Assembly (NCBI GenBank): GCA_963675995.2
Contig: CAXXIY010000001.1
Span: forward strand, 682,001 to 746,000
DNA: 64,000 nucleotides
Direction of reading: 5' to 3'
From: JAAFHB01 sp963675995
Lineage (GTDB): Bacteria > Bacteroidota > Bacteroidia > Bacteroidales > Prolixibacteraceae
Below the pieces are notes generated by a model. That model saw only the letters and a program-made list of their open reading frames with translations. It made no database searches and had not been told where the DNA came from. Positions 1 to 9,155 of the stretch are shown piece after piece; position 1 is the stretch's first letter, and each line of letters opens with the position of its first letter. Both the position numbers and the translations under genes were made by a program.

Positions 1-8
1 ATTTCAGG

Positions 9-2936
9 TTAGGAAGTTGTTTCCATCCGTTTTTTAAGCGTCTGATGGGGACGTACCTGTACGCTGATCGATTTGTATGCCGGTGTTTGGGTGATTACAC
101 CGACGTTATTCACAGAGGTGAGCTCATTCGTTTCGGGGAAATAGGCTGCAACACAACCTTGTCTGATCGGGTAGGGAATGGCATAATAACCCTCAACTTT
201 CCGCAGCTTATCGTCATAGAAGCTCGTGATCTCCACCAGTTGTTCCGCAGAAATATTCCGTTTTTCCATATCCTGGCTGTTCATAAATACAACCCTTCTC
301 TCATTGGTGATTCCCCGATAACGATCGTTAAGACCAAAAATGGAGGTATTGAACTGATCGTGACTGCGAATGGTCATCATCAATAGTTCCCCTTCGTTGG
401 GAACAACCATTTCAAGTGGATAATTGCTGAATTGCGCCTTTGAATCGCTTGTTTTAAAAACACGGTTCCTCAGTGGATTTTCAAGATAAAATTCCTGAGC
501 GGTTACCGATTTTTTGTCAAGTTCGATCAAAGCCGGAATTACCTGAGAAATTGCGGCTCGAATGTTTTGATAGTCATTCTCAAAATGTTTCCAGTCGATT
601 CCACTTCGTTCACCCAGAGTGGCCCTGGCAATTCCTGTTATAATTGAAACTTCGCTTTTTGTGTTTGCCGAAAGAGGGGGAAGACATCCTTGCGAATAAC
701 CGATCTTTCCCATGGTATCCTCAATTGAAACCATCTGTCTTACCCCGTTTTGAACATCATCATCCAATCTTGAAAAACAGGGAAGTATTATTGCCTTTTT
801 CCCGGTTACAAGATGGCTTCTGTTTAGTTTTGTAGAGATCATTACCGTCAGATGGCAATTTTGTAATGCCTGTTCGACAAAATGGGTGTCAGGAACCGCC
901 GATGCAAGATTCCCTCCAAGTGAGATCAACACTTTTGATTTGCCCGAGGCGATCGATTTGATTGCGGGGATTACACTCATCCCGGGAGTACGCGGAACCA
1001 GGATAGAAAATCTATCTTCCAATGCTTTGAGAAAAGTCCCGGGCATATTTTCACCGGCTCCGGCGGTTCGGATCCCCTGAACATTGCTATGTCCCCTCAC
1101 CGGACAAAGCCCGGCTCCTGCCCTCCCGATGTTACCTTTCAGCAGCATCATGTTGATCATTTCCCTTATTGTTTCTATCGAATTACGATGGTGGGTGATC
1201 CCCAGACACCAATTAACAATTGTGCTTTTTGCCTTATAATAGATTTCTGCAGCCTCAACGATTTGTTCCTTACTTACTCCACTACCGGTAATAAGTTCAT
1301 CCCATGGGGTATTTTTAACGGTCAGTTGATACGCTTCAAAACCACTTGTACAGTCCTGAATAAAATTGTGATCGAGAATCCCCCCTTCGCGCTCTTCCGC
1401 TTCGAGTGTTGCCTTCACAATTCCGCGAATCAAAGCCATATCGCCATTGATCATGGGTTGAATGTACAAATGTGAAAGCGCCGTTTGTTTGCCCAGATAC
1501 GACTTTGCTTCCTGGGGGTCGGCAAAACCCATTAAACTTGCTTCCGGCATTGGATTAACAGCAATAATTTTACATCCATTCCTGACCGCGGCCTGCATAG
1601 ACTTCAGCATACGGGGGTGGTTAGAACCAGGATTATGACCGAAAACAAGTAGGACGTCTGCCTTTGGAAAATCTTCCAATCTGACACTGCTTTTACCAAA
1701 GCCCAGACTCATGGCGAGCGCCTTTCCCGAAGGTTCATGACAAAGATTGGCACTATTAGGGAGGTTATTGGTTCCATAGGTACGGGCAAACAGCTGATAC
1801 AGAAATGCAGCCTCATTGGAGGTTCTTCCCGAAGAATAAAAAACTGCTTCATCGGGATGGTGGAGAGATTTCAATTCACTGGCAATGAGCTTATATGCAT
1901 TATCCCAGCTGATGGGTTGGTAATGGGTGGAATTTTCATCAAGAAACATGGGACCGGTAAGTCGCCCCTGTTGTTCAAGCCAGTATTCAGGAGTTAACAG
2001 GAGGTCATGTACCGACCATTTCCTGAAAAAATCTGCCGTTATTACCCGGGTAGTGGCTGCAGAACTCACATTTTTAGCTCCATTTTCGCAAAATTCGAAA
2101 TGCGACCTCTTCCTATCTGGGTTAGGCCAGGAACATCCCGGGCATTCAAACCCTCTGAAATGATTCAGGTTACCAATAAGTTTTCTGCTCCGTTTAATTC
2201 CTGCTTCTTTATAGAGAAAACTTAGCGAAGAGAAAACAGCATCCATTCCACCTGCAAATGTTCTGGGTTGATTCTGATTCAACCCAATAATGGTGGCAGT
2301 ATCCTTTTCAAGATCCTCCTTTTCGAGTGCATGAATCGAACGAATGATCTCCCTTCCAAGCGATTCCATTCCGGCCAGCCAGTTAATCCGCTCTTTAAAA
2401 TGTTCAGCCTCTTCCGGTTTTAAAATATATCTGGTTAAACCACCCGCCTCTATCAGACTTACAAGTGGAGGCATCTGATAATCAGGTAGCTCATCTGTCA
2501 GAATCGTAGCCCTGATTTTTTTATGAATTTCAACGACGAGCGGAAGATCAGACGAGAAAAGTTTTTGTTTGCCCTGACTATTAAAAATAGTTTGCTTTTT
2601 AATGGCCAACAAACCTTGTTTCTGTAAAGAATCCCACACGAGACGACTTAAGGTTGAACCGTGAGCTGCAACAACTGCAACTGCCTGGTATATTGGGATC
2701 GACCGTTCCAAAATCAATAAACACCGCAAAGCTTCATCCAATGCAAGATAGCCGGTATCCGATTTCTTGATGACCTCCAGTTGTTCCCGGTCATCGTTAA
2801 TCAGACTGTTGAACGAGGCATCAAAAAGTAGTGCTCCGGCAAGAGTCAAGTGTAATACCTTTTCTGGTACCGGAAATATCCTGCCTGAAACCGGATCAAC
2901 TGTTAAAAGGAAAAGCTGCTCAGCGTATGAAAGCAT
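9..2936 (-). CDS. GPP34 domain - molybdopterin oxidoreductase (YdeP/FdhF-like) fusion
   Basis: The 975-residue protein has two parts. Residues about 1-205 resemble the GPP34/GOLPH3 fold (LFLLTVDP start, LAGALLFD, a long helical tail), known in eukaryotes as a phosphoinositide-binding Golgi protein and of unclear role in bacteria. Residues about 228-975 are a full-length YdeP-type molybdopterin oxidoreductase: FECPGC (C265, C268) plus C283 as likely Fe-S ligands, NLCHEPSG with C399-H400 at the formate dehydrogenase Cys/Sec position (candidate Mo ligand), and a C-terminal molydopterin-dinucleotide-binding region with GLNDRYRG. There is no signal peptide, so it is probably cytoplasmic; the GPP34 part might attach it to the membrane (inference). 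Substrate unknown; YdeP homologues are linked to acid resistance or formate-like chemistry. It is transcribed away from the divergent phosphate transport pair. Confidence 0.85.
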   Translation of the reverse strand: MLSYAEQLFLLTVDPVSGRIFPVPEKVLHLTLAGALLFDASFNSLINDDREQLEVIKKSDTGYLALDEALRCLLILERSIPIYQAVAVVAAHGSTLSRLVWDSLQKQGLLAIKKQTIFNSQGKQKLFSSDLPLVVEIHKKIRATILTDELPDYQMPPLVSLIEAGGLTRYILKPEEAEHFKERINWLAGMESLGREIIRSIHALEKEDLEKDTATIIGLNQNQPRTFAGGMDAVFSSLSFLYKEAGIKRSRKLIGNLNHFRGFECPGCSWPNPDRKRSHFEFCENGAKNVSSAATTRVITADFFRKWSVHDLLLTPEYWLEQQGRLTGPMFLDENSTHYQPISWDNAYKLIASELKSLHHPDEAVFYSSGRTSNEAAFLYQLFARTYGTNNLPNSANLCHEPSGKALAMSLGFGKSSVRLEDFPKADVLLVFGHNPGSNHPRMLKSMQAAVRNGCKIIAVNPMPEASLMGFADPQEAKSYLGKQTALSHLYIQPMINGDMALIRGIVKATLEAEEREGGILDHNFIQDCTSGFEAYQLTVKNTPWDELITGSGVSKEQIVEAAEIYYKAKSTIVNWCLGITHHRNSIETIREMINMMLLKGNIGRAGAGLCPVRGHSNVQGIRTAGAGENMPGTFLKALEDRFSILVPRTPGMSVIPAIKSIASGKSKVLISLGGNLASAVPDTHFVEQALQNCHLTVMISTKLNRSHLVTGKKAIILPCFSRLDDDVQNGVRQMVSIEDTMGKIGYSQGCLPPLSANTKSEVSIITGIARATLGERSGIDWKHFENDYQNIRAAISQVIPALIELDKKSVTAQEFYLENPLRNRVFKTSDSKAQFSNYPLEMVVPNEGELLMMTIRSHDQFNTSIFGLNDRYRGITNERRVVFMNSQDMEKRNISAEQLVEITSFYDDKLRKVEGYYAIPYPIRQGCVAAYFPETNELTSVNNVGVITQTPAYKSISVQVRPHQTLKKRMETTS

Positions 2937-3084
2937 AAATCAGAGTCTTAATTGGTAGTTATTTTTCAGCAATTTACAATATTAAAATTGAACTCAAAAT
3001 TTTCAATATCGGTTTCATCATCCATACCATTTTAATCCATAGGTTTTCAGACCAAAAATATCAACAATAATTAAATTTTTTATG

Positions 3085-3092
3085 TAAGTTTG
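3085..3092 (+). promoter_or_regulatory. Bacteroidota -7 element for the DUF47-Pit operon
   Basis: TAAGTTTG matches the Bacteroidota -7 consensus TAnnTTTG and lies 36 bases before the DUF47 start. No convincing -33 TTTG is visible 19-21 bases upstream, so this is a moderate call. Confidence 0.4.
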
Positions 3093-3128
3093 ACTTGACA
3101 TTTCCCCGTCAAAAATAAAACCAGATTT

Positions 3129-3758
3129 ATGGCAGGTAATTTCTTCCCCAAGGTTGTGAAATTTTTCAAATTATTTCGACAACAGAATGACATTTTGGTC
3201 GATACAGCGCAGGTTTTGTTTGAATTATTTGATGATTTCACCGACGTAGCGGATAAATGCAGTAAAGTTATTCAGAACGAATATTCGGGTAATGATATTT
3301 CAAAGGAGATTGCAAAGCAACTATCTCTCACCTTTATAACACCCATTGACCGGGAGGATATTCATGCGATAAACATGGCTCAGGAAAGTGTTTTAAACGC
3401 TTTCCGTGCCATATCAACCCGAATCGGACTCTACCATTTTAAGGTGATCACTCCGGGGACCAAGGAGTTAATCCATAAAATGAAGCTAATGATCGGATCG
3501 GTCTCTCTGATGCTAGAACATTTAAGTAAAAGGGAAGAAGTTGAAGAGTGCGCCGACAAGGTAAGGGAGATGAAGATCGAAGCAGATATGTTACTTCTCC
3601 TGTTGCTGGGTGAGATTTATGAAAGCCAGATAGATGATACAGGCGACCTGCTCACAGTTATTAAATGGTCGCATATTTACGACCGGATTGAAGAGGCTTT
3701 TGCGAATATTGAAGTGCTGGCTAATGTCATAGAAGGGATTACACTTAAAAATGCTTGA
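3129..3758 (+). CDS. DUF47 family (PhoU-like) protein, Pit accessory
   Basis: A 209-residue, helix-rich protein of the DUF47/PhoU-like family. Such proteins are cytoplasmic partners of Pit phosphate permeases and probably tune transport. The family features visible are the N-terminal LFRQQND and VDTAQVLFELFDDFTDVADKC region, the central TFITPIDREDI stretch, and the C-terminal KWSHIYDRIEEAFANIEVLANVIEGI helix seen as a shorter motif (DRIEEAFANIEVLANV). Its stop overlaps the start of the permease gene by 8 bases, so the two are translationally coupled. The length is normal for the family and nothing looks odd. Confidence 0.92.
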   Translation: MAGNFFPKVVKFFKLFRQQNDILVDTAQVLFELFDDFTDVADKCSKVIQNEYSGNDISKEIAKQLSLTFITPIDREDIHAINMAQESVLNAFRAISTRIGLYHFKVITPGTKELIHKMKLMIGSVSLMLEHLSKREEVEECADKVREMKIEADMLLLLLLGEIYESQIDDTGDLLTVIKWSHIYDRIEEAFANIEVLANVIEGITLKNA

Positions 3759-4755
3759 TATACCCATATTACTGATTCTGATCATTCTCATTGCCATCGT
3801 ATTTGATTATACGAATGGAGTGCATGATAGTGCGAATGCGATTGCAACCATCGTCTCAACCAAAGTGATATCGCCAAAACAGGCGGTTCTCATGGCTGCT
3901 GTTCTTAACCTCGCAGGTGCATTTATTGGTTCGCATGTGGCATCAACCATCGGGAAGGGAATTGTAAACCCGGATATTATCTTCGGGTGTAAAACAATTA
4001 TTCTGGCGGCATTGATGGGCGCTATATTCTGGAACCTGATCACCTGGTATTTCGGATTACCTTCCTCCTCTTCCCATGCACTGATTGGTGGGCTGATAGG
4101 TGCGGCCGTGGCTTACAAGGGATGGAATACACTGCAATACAGTTCAATTATCGACAAGGTGATCATGCCACTTTTTATTTCACCTCTTTCCGGTTTTATT
4201 GGCGGATATTTACTCATGCTGGCTTTGGCCTGGCTCACCTTTAGGCTCAATCCCCGAAGAATGAACAGGCTGTTCAAACGGTTGCAGGTTGTAGCTGCTG
4301 CATTTATGGCCCTAAGCCATGGGAGCAACGATGGTCAAAAAACAATGGGGATTATCACCCTTGCCCTTTTTCTGTTTCATCAGATTCCAGCAATTGAGGT
4401 TCCAATCTGGGTTAAAATTACCTGTGCGTTGGCTATGGCGTTTGGTACGGCTAACGGAGGCTGGAAAATCATCAAAACAATGGGTAAAAAGATTTTTAAG
4501 ATGGAGCCTATTCACGGATTTGCTGCAGAGACCTCTTCTGCCCTCGTAATTATGTCGGCTTCAATGGTTGGGGCGCCAATCAGTACAACTCATGTTTTTT
4601 CATCTTCAATTCTGGGAGTCGGCTCCTCAAAGCGTTTTTCGGCAGTGAAATGGGGTGTTGCCGGTCAAATGGTAATCGCCTGGATTCTGACACTTCCAGC
4701 CTCAGCTCTTGTCGGAATGATCTGCTTCTACCTTATCCAGTTTCTTGTCGGCTGA
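3751..4755 (+). CDS. Inorganic phosphate transporter, Pit family
   Basis: A 334-residue inner-membrane permease with about ten hydrophobic segments. The two family signatures are present as inverted repeats: NGVHDSANAIATIVST near residue 25 and SHGSNDGQKTMGI near residue 188. Pit proteins move metal-phosphate together with protons. The gene overlaps the upstream DUF47 gene, a standard Pit operon arrangement, and is followed by a convergent methyltransferase gene. Confidence 0.95.
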   Translation: MLDIPILLILIILIAIVFDYTNGVHDSANAIATIVSTKVISPKQAVLMAAVLNLAGAFIGSHVASTIGKGIVNPDIIFGCKTIILAALMGAIFWNLITWYFGLPSSSSHALIGGLIGAAVAYKGWNTLQYSSIIDKVIMPLFISPLSGFIGGYLLMLALAWLTFRLNPRRMNRLFKRLQVVAAAFMALSHGSNDGQKTMGIITLALFLFHQIPAIEVPIWVKITCALAMAFGTANGGWKIIKTMGKKIFKMEPIHGFAAETSSALVIMSASMVGAPISTTHVFSSSILGVGSSKRFSAVKWGVAGQMVIAWILTLPASALVGMICFYLIQFLVG

Positions 4756-4793
4756 GAATAACCGGCAGCAGATCGCAACCTGTTTGTTTTTCT

Positions 4794-5396
4794 CTATTTT
4801 CTACCTTTTATGACATATCCGACACTATCCAGATGGTAACTAATATCTTTAAATCCGGTTAATTCCAATTTCTCAACAACCTCTTCAATTGCGTATTTAT
4901 TAAAAATACCATCTTTGGTAAACTTCACTTTCTTCAAAAAATCCCGATGAGCCATATACATACAAAGTGTCCCTCCCTCCTTAAGCATCGCTTTTATCTT
5001 TGAAAATGGTTCCTCCAGTTTATCCCAGAAATAGATAACATTCAAACAAAAAACCTTGTCATAATAGTTTGGAGCCGCGCCCGAGGTTAGCAGATCTCCA
5101 AGATAGAGCACAACTTTTTTGTTTTTAATGTGTTTCTTATTTCTTCGGGTTGCCTCTTTGAACATCAATTCTGAAAAATCAATCCCGTCAACGAAGCAAT
5201 CATAATTCGATACAATTCTATTCACTCCAGCTCCATGTCCATACCCGATTTCCATTATTCTGTCGTTCTGTCTGATATGAAGTTCGGGTATAATTTTATC
5301 ATAGTCAGTGCGATTCCCTTTTATCATTATTCTGGAAATAATTTTCCCTAAGAATCCGCTTGGTTTCCTAAATTGTTTACCGATGATTGTTAGCAT
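4794..5396 (-). CDS. Class I SAM-dependent methyltransferase
   Basis: A 200-residue class I methyltransferase. Motif I is IMEIGYGHGAG near residue 50, followed by the acidic strand end VDGIDFSE and a YLGDLLTSG segment that would contact the adenine. The N-terminus (GFLGKIISRIMIKGN) resembles small methyltransferases annotated as acting on arsenite, ubiquinone-like or lipid substrates, but the substrate cannot be assigned. It is a single gene convergent with pit and divergent from the acyl-CoA synthetase gene. Confidence 0.85.
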   Translation of the reverse strand: MLTIIGKQFRKPSGFLGKIISRIMIKGNRTDYDKIIPELHIRQNDRIMEIGYGHGAGVNRIVSNYDCFVDGIDFSELMFKEATRRNKKHIKNKKVVLYLGDLLTSGAAPNYYDKVFCLNVIYFWDKLEEPFSKIKAMLKEGGTLCMYMAHRDFLKKVKFTKDGIFNKYAIEEVVEKLELTGFKDISYHLDSVGYVIKGRK

Positions 5397-5531
5397 GTTT
5401 ACTATTTTTTAAAATGGCATTCAACTTTTTTATCCTATCAAATTTACATTTATTTTTAAAAACAACTCATCAATTTGATTAATTTTGGAAGTCAACAGTT
5501 GTAGTATCTAAACCAACAATATTTGGAACTT

Positions 5532-7172
5532 ATGAAGCGCGACAAACTAATAGGGATGTATGCAAAATGTTTTCGTGAGAATTGGCTGCTGCCCGCATTT
5601 TCCGATTTTCAGGGATCAACCACTACATACGGTGAAGCGGCACAAATAATCCGTCAGATACATCGTTATTTCCACGAAAGTGGTATTCAGAAAGGGGATA
5701 AGATTGCGATTCTTGGACGTAACTCCTCTAACTGGGCGATCTCGTTCCTGGCCATTTCAGGTTATGGAGTTGTAAACGTTCCTGTATTACCCGATTTTTA
5801 TCCGGATGACATTCTGCATATCCTCAATCATTCCGAAGCTCGGTTCCTGTTTGCAGCTGATACCCTTTTTGATAAACTCAGCAACGATAAAATGCCGGGG
5901 ATCAAAGGTGTAGTCAGTTTGACCGACTTCTCGCCTCTTCTTTTTAAAACGCCGGAAGAAAAAGAGTTATGGAAGAAGTGCTTTACGTTGGAATACGCCG
6001 GACAATCATCACCTGACAACTTTGAGCTAACCGAATTTGATAATGAAGAATTGAGCATCCTTTCGTACACCAGCGGCACTTCGGGTTTTTCAAAAGGGGT
6101 AATGATTCCGGCCCGTAGTTTACTGTCCAACATCGTCTATGCCCAGGACCATATGCCTTTAAAAGCCGGAGAATGCATCGTTTCCTTCCTCCCAATGGCA
6201 CATGTTTTCGGGCTGTTGTTCGAATTCCTGTTCCCCGTCTCGGTCGGTTGCCATGTCACTTTCCTTTCCAAGGCTCCAACTCCGCAGCTGATCATAAAAG
6301 CATTTCAGGAGGTAAAACCAAGACTTATTTTGTCCGTTCCATTGGTCATCGAAAAAATATACAAAAAACGAATACTACCTTCACTTGAAAAACCGATAGT
6401 GAAATTTCTGCTCAAAGTTCCCGGTATCCGGTTGATTTTGCACAAAAAAGTTCGGACCAGTCTTATGGAAACTTTTGGCGGCAACTTTCACGAAATGGTA
6501 ATTGGCGGAGCTCCGCTTAATCATGAAGTTGAGACTTTTTTCCGAAAAATCAAATTCCCTTTTACAATCGGCTATGGGATGACAGAGTGTGGCCCATTGA
6601 TTTCGTATGAACCCTGGAACCGGTTCAGACCATCCTCTGCAGGGAGGCTCGTTGACCGGATGAAAATCCGTATCGATTCAAAAGATCCCTACAACGAAGT
6701 TGGTGAAATCCTCATCCAGGGGGCAAATGTGATGATGGGTTATTATAAAAATGAGAAAGCCACCTCTGATGCCATCGATAGCGAAGGTTGGTTGCATACG
6801 GGCGATCTCGGAATAATTGATAAAGAAGATTTTATTTACATCCGCGGACGATGCAAGAACATGCTTCTTGGTCCATCGGGGCAGAATATCTACCCCGAAG
6901 AGATGGAAGCCAAGCTCAGTAACTACCCGTTTGTTCTTGAATGTGTAATCACTGAACGTGGCGGTAAAATGGTTGCCTTTGTTTTTCCCGATCCAGAAAT
7001 GGTTGAGTCGGAAAAGCCGGACGAAAATGGGCTGAAGGAAATTATGGCTGAAAATCTCAAACAGGTGAATAAGGAACTCCCCAAATTTGCCCAACTCAGT
7101 TCAATTATACTCGTTGATAAGGAATTTGAGAAAACCCCCAAACGTAATATAAAGAGATATTTATACACCTGA
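5532..7172 (+). CDS. AMP-binding long-chain acyl-CoA synthetase-like enzyme
   Basis: An adenylate-forming enzyme of about 546 residues. The phosphate-binding loop SYTSGTSGFSKGVMI, the GYGMTECGPL motif, the HTGDLG motif and the hinge GRCKNMLLGPSGQNI are all present, as is a C-terminal KTPKRNIKRYL carrying the catalytic lysine. It should activate a carboxylic acid, probably a fatty acid, to the acyl-AMP and then the CoA thioester. The ATG at 5532 is preferred over the TTG three codons upstream. A TAATTTTG box at 5480-5487 could be the -7 element. No pathway partner is directly adjacent. Confidence 0.9.
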   Translation: MKRDKLIGMYAKCFRENWLLPAFSDFQGSTTTYGEAAQIIRQIHRYFHESGIQKGDKIAILGRNSSNWAISFLAISGYGVVNVPVLPDFYPDDILHILNHSEARFLFAADTLFDKLSNDKMPGIKGVVSLTDFSPLLFKTPEEKELWKKCFTLEYAGQSSPDNFELTEFDNEELSILSYTSGTSGFSKGVMIPARSLLSNIVYAQDHMPLKAGECIVSFLPMAHVFGLLFEFLFPVSVGCHVTFLSKAPTPQLIIKAFQEVKPRLILSVPLVIEKIYKKRILPSLEKPIVKFLLKVPGIRLILHKKVRTSLMETFGGNFHEMVIGGAPLNHEVETFFRKIKFPFTIGYGMTECGPLISYEPWNRFRPSSAGRLVDRMKIRIDSKDPYNEVGEILIQGANVMMGYYKNEKATSDAIDSEGWLHTGDLGIIDKEDFIYIRGRCKNMLLGPSGQNIYPEEMEAKLSNYPFVLECVITERGGKMVAFVFPDPEMVESEKPDENGLKEIMAENLKQVNKELPKFAQLSSIILVDKEFEKTPKRNIKRYLYT

Positions 7173-7457
7173 AATTGACATGGTTGAGAAACCATCCAAT
7201 TGAATGAATATTTTCAATTTCCCGTAAAGTGGATTTGCATAGTGATTACCCAAAACGGAAGGTCTACCTACATTCAGAAAAGACTTCCAGATCATGCAGC
7301 GACAGGGAGCAGACTAAAATTATTCTCAAATCTGTGATCTTATCATACTTTTTTTGTCAAGTTCATAATTGGTTGTTTTTAAAATGAATAAATCCTGTCT
7401 ATAAAATATTCAGTACAAATAATTTGCTAATTTTAGCTTCAAGATACGTATCTCACC

Positions 7458-8126
7458 ATGTCAGAATTTATTAACAACAGGGCTCCTCGTCGCGAGGCAT
7501 TAGCCGATTTTACAAGGGAATTGATAAAAGGGGGAAATGGAAAAACCCTCATTACAAAATACAAGTTGGTGCTTGAGACCGTAACTCCGGAAGAGGCCAT
7601 GCAGGTACTTGATCAAATGCTTACCGAAGGATTCCCGAACGAAAAGGTCAAAGCAAATGTTGGCAAAATAATCAATACATTTTACAAATCGTTGAACAGC
7701 CACTTCTGGGAAAAACCGAAGGAGCCCCATTTCCTCTCCTTACTAATGTCTGAGAACAGGGGTGTGGAGCAGATAATGACCAATATAAAAATGTTGGTTA
7801 AATCCATCTTTAGCATAGGCATCCCTGACAAAGCATTACTATTAAGCGAATTGCAACTGCAGATCACCAAAATGAAATTGTATGAGCTACACTATATCAA
7901 GAAGGAAAATATCTTGTTTCCTTATATTGAGAAAGCATTTCCGCAGTTCAGGTGTTTACAACTGATGTGGTCATTTCATGATGATTTCCGCAGAAGCATT
8001 AAAAATATTGAATTGATTCTGTCTGTTGAAAACCCTGATTTAGAACAGCTAAGTAAAGAATTGGGGACTCTGTTTTTCGTTGTTCTTCGGTTATATTCCG
8101 GGAAGAAAAGATTATTTTTCCGGTAG
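7458..8126 (+). CDS. DUF438-hemerythrin protein, N-terminal part of a frameshifted gene
   Basis: This 222-residue reading frame holds a DUF438 domain (about residues 10-80) and a hemerythrin-like four-helix region (about 85-210, with LHYIKKENILFPYIEK and a WSFHDDFRR helix). It ends abruptly in an atypical tail. From position 8090 the -1 frame reads VIFREEKIIFPVAHR, exactly the conserved continuation of DUF438 proteins, and runs on into the PAS domain of the next frame. The two frames therefore look like one roughly 400-residue sensor gene broken by loss of one base near 8088-8092. DUF438-hemerythrin-PAS proteins are thought to sense oxygen, NO or redox state in anaerobes. Confidence 0.8.
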   Translation: MSEFINNRAPRREALADFTRELIKGGNGKTLITKYKLVLETVTPEEAMQVLDQMLTEGFPNEKVKANVGKIINTFYKSLNSHFWEKPKEPHFLSLLMSENRGVEQIMTNIKMLVKSIFSIGIPDKALLLSELQLQITKMKLYELHYIKKENILFPYIEKAFPQFRCLQLMWSFHDDFRRSIKNIELILSVENPDLEQLSKELGTLFFVVLRLYSGKKRLFFR

Positions 8127-8143
8127 CACACAGGGTCATTCCG

Positions 8144-8662
8144 ATGGATCAGTGGGATGACATGTTACAGCAAAGTTCCGATACCGGTTGGTGTTATATT
8201 GATCCGCCTTCCGAACCTCTTTTCAAACACGAAACTGTATTTGAGAAGGATTGTAAAATTAATCTCGGAACAGGTTCTCTGACTACAGAACAGCTGATCT
8301 TACTTTTCAATAATCTTCCCGTAGATATCACTTTCGTTGATGAAAACGATGAAGTCTGTTATTTTTCGGGGATAAAGCATCGCATATTTCCCCGCTCCAA
8401 AGCGATTATCGGACGAAAAGTCCAAAATTGTCATCCGCCTGAAAGTGTACATATGGTCACCAACATTGTCAATGCATTCCGTAGTGGACTAAAAGACCAT
8501 GCCGATTTCTGGATACAAATGAAAGAACGGTTTATTCATATCCGCTATTTTGCCATCCGCGACGAACTAGGTAGGTATAAAGGGACAATTGAGGTGAGTC
8601 AGGATGTAACCGAAATAAGGCAATTAGAAGGTGAACGAAGACTATTGGAGTGGAACACCTGA
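8144..8662 (+). CDS. PAS domain, C-terminal part of the frameshifted DUF438 gene
   Basis: The 172-residue frame begins IP-MDQWDDMLQQ and continues into a PAS domain (about residues 40-165: LPVDITFVDENDEVCYF, a long linker with IIGRKVQNCHPP, and a YKGTIEVSQDVTEIRQL end). This is the usual C-terminal PAS of DUF438 proteins. The frame is open upstream to 8090, where it meets the conserved VIFREEKIIFP segment, so the ATG at 8144 is probably not a natural start. Treat it as the second half of the preceding gene unless a sequencing error is excluded. Confidence 0.75.
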   Translation: MDQWDDMLQQSSDTGWCYIDPPSEPLFKHETVFEKDCKINLGTGSLTTEQLILLFNNLPVDITFVDENDEVCYFSGIKHRIFPRSKAIIGRKVQNCHPPESVHMVTNIVNAFRSGLKDHADFWIQMKERFIHIRYFAIRDELGRYKGTIEVSQDVTEIRQLEGERRLLEWNT

Positions 8663-8735
8663 ATAAAAACCAATGGTTTTGACAGACAATTCAAAATGAT
8701 TTTAAAAACCCTGATTCATAAAATAGTGAATAAAA

Positions 8736-9152
8736 ATGATGTATAAAGCTGCAACCAGTTATCTATATGAACTCGATTTCTCTGTCCGCGATTATGAATG
8801 TGATTTACAGGGAATTGTCAACAATTCGGTATATCTGAATTATTTCGAACATACAAGACATACCTTTTTGATCGGGAAAAATATTGACTTTGTCCTTCTT
8901 CATGCTGAAGGGATTGACCTGGTCGTATCTCGTATCGAGATCGATTATAAACTCTCGCTGACCAGCGGAGATCTTTTTGTAGTAAAGCTGAATATCCTGA
9001 GAGAAGGTGCCCTGAAATTAATTTTTGAGCAGGATATATTCAGGTTGTCGGACCATAAGTTGGTCGCTCATGCCAAAGTTATCGGAGTCGGATTAAAACG
9101 GGGCAGACCGATTCGATTGGATGAAATACCTGGATTTAATGAACTCCTGTAA
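8736..9152 (+). CDS. Acyl-CoA thioesterase, 4HBT/YbgC-like
   Basis: A 138-residue hotdog-fold thioesterase. The YECDLQGIVNNSVYLNYFE segment is the family signature (Asp-x-x-Gly-x-Val-x-Asn), with the catalytic Asp in the D-LQG position. It would hydrolyse acyl-CoA or aryl-CoA thioesters in the cytoplasm. Only 3 bases separate it from the LysE-family gene, so they are probably co-transcribed. ATG codons at 8736 and 8739 are equally possible starts. Confidence 0.9.
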   Translation: MMYKAATSYLYELDFSVRDYECDLQGIVNNSVYLNYFEHTRHTFLIGKNIDFVLLHAEGIDLVVSRIEIDYKLSLTSGDLFVVKLNILREGALKLIFEQDIFRLSDHKLVAHAKVIGVGLKRGRPIRLDEIPGFNELL

Positions 9153-9155
9153 AAA

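Noticed and set aside
8070..8100. Programmed -1 frameshift in the DUF438 gene
   Set aside because: No canonical slippery heptamer or clear downstream structure is seen; the local sequence (CTG TTT TTC) is a poor match, so a plain mutation or sequence error is preferred.
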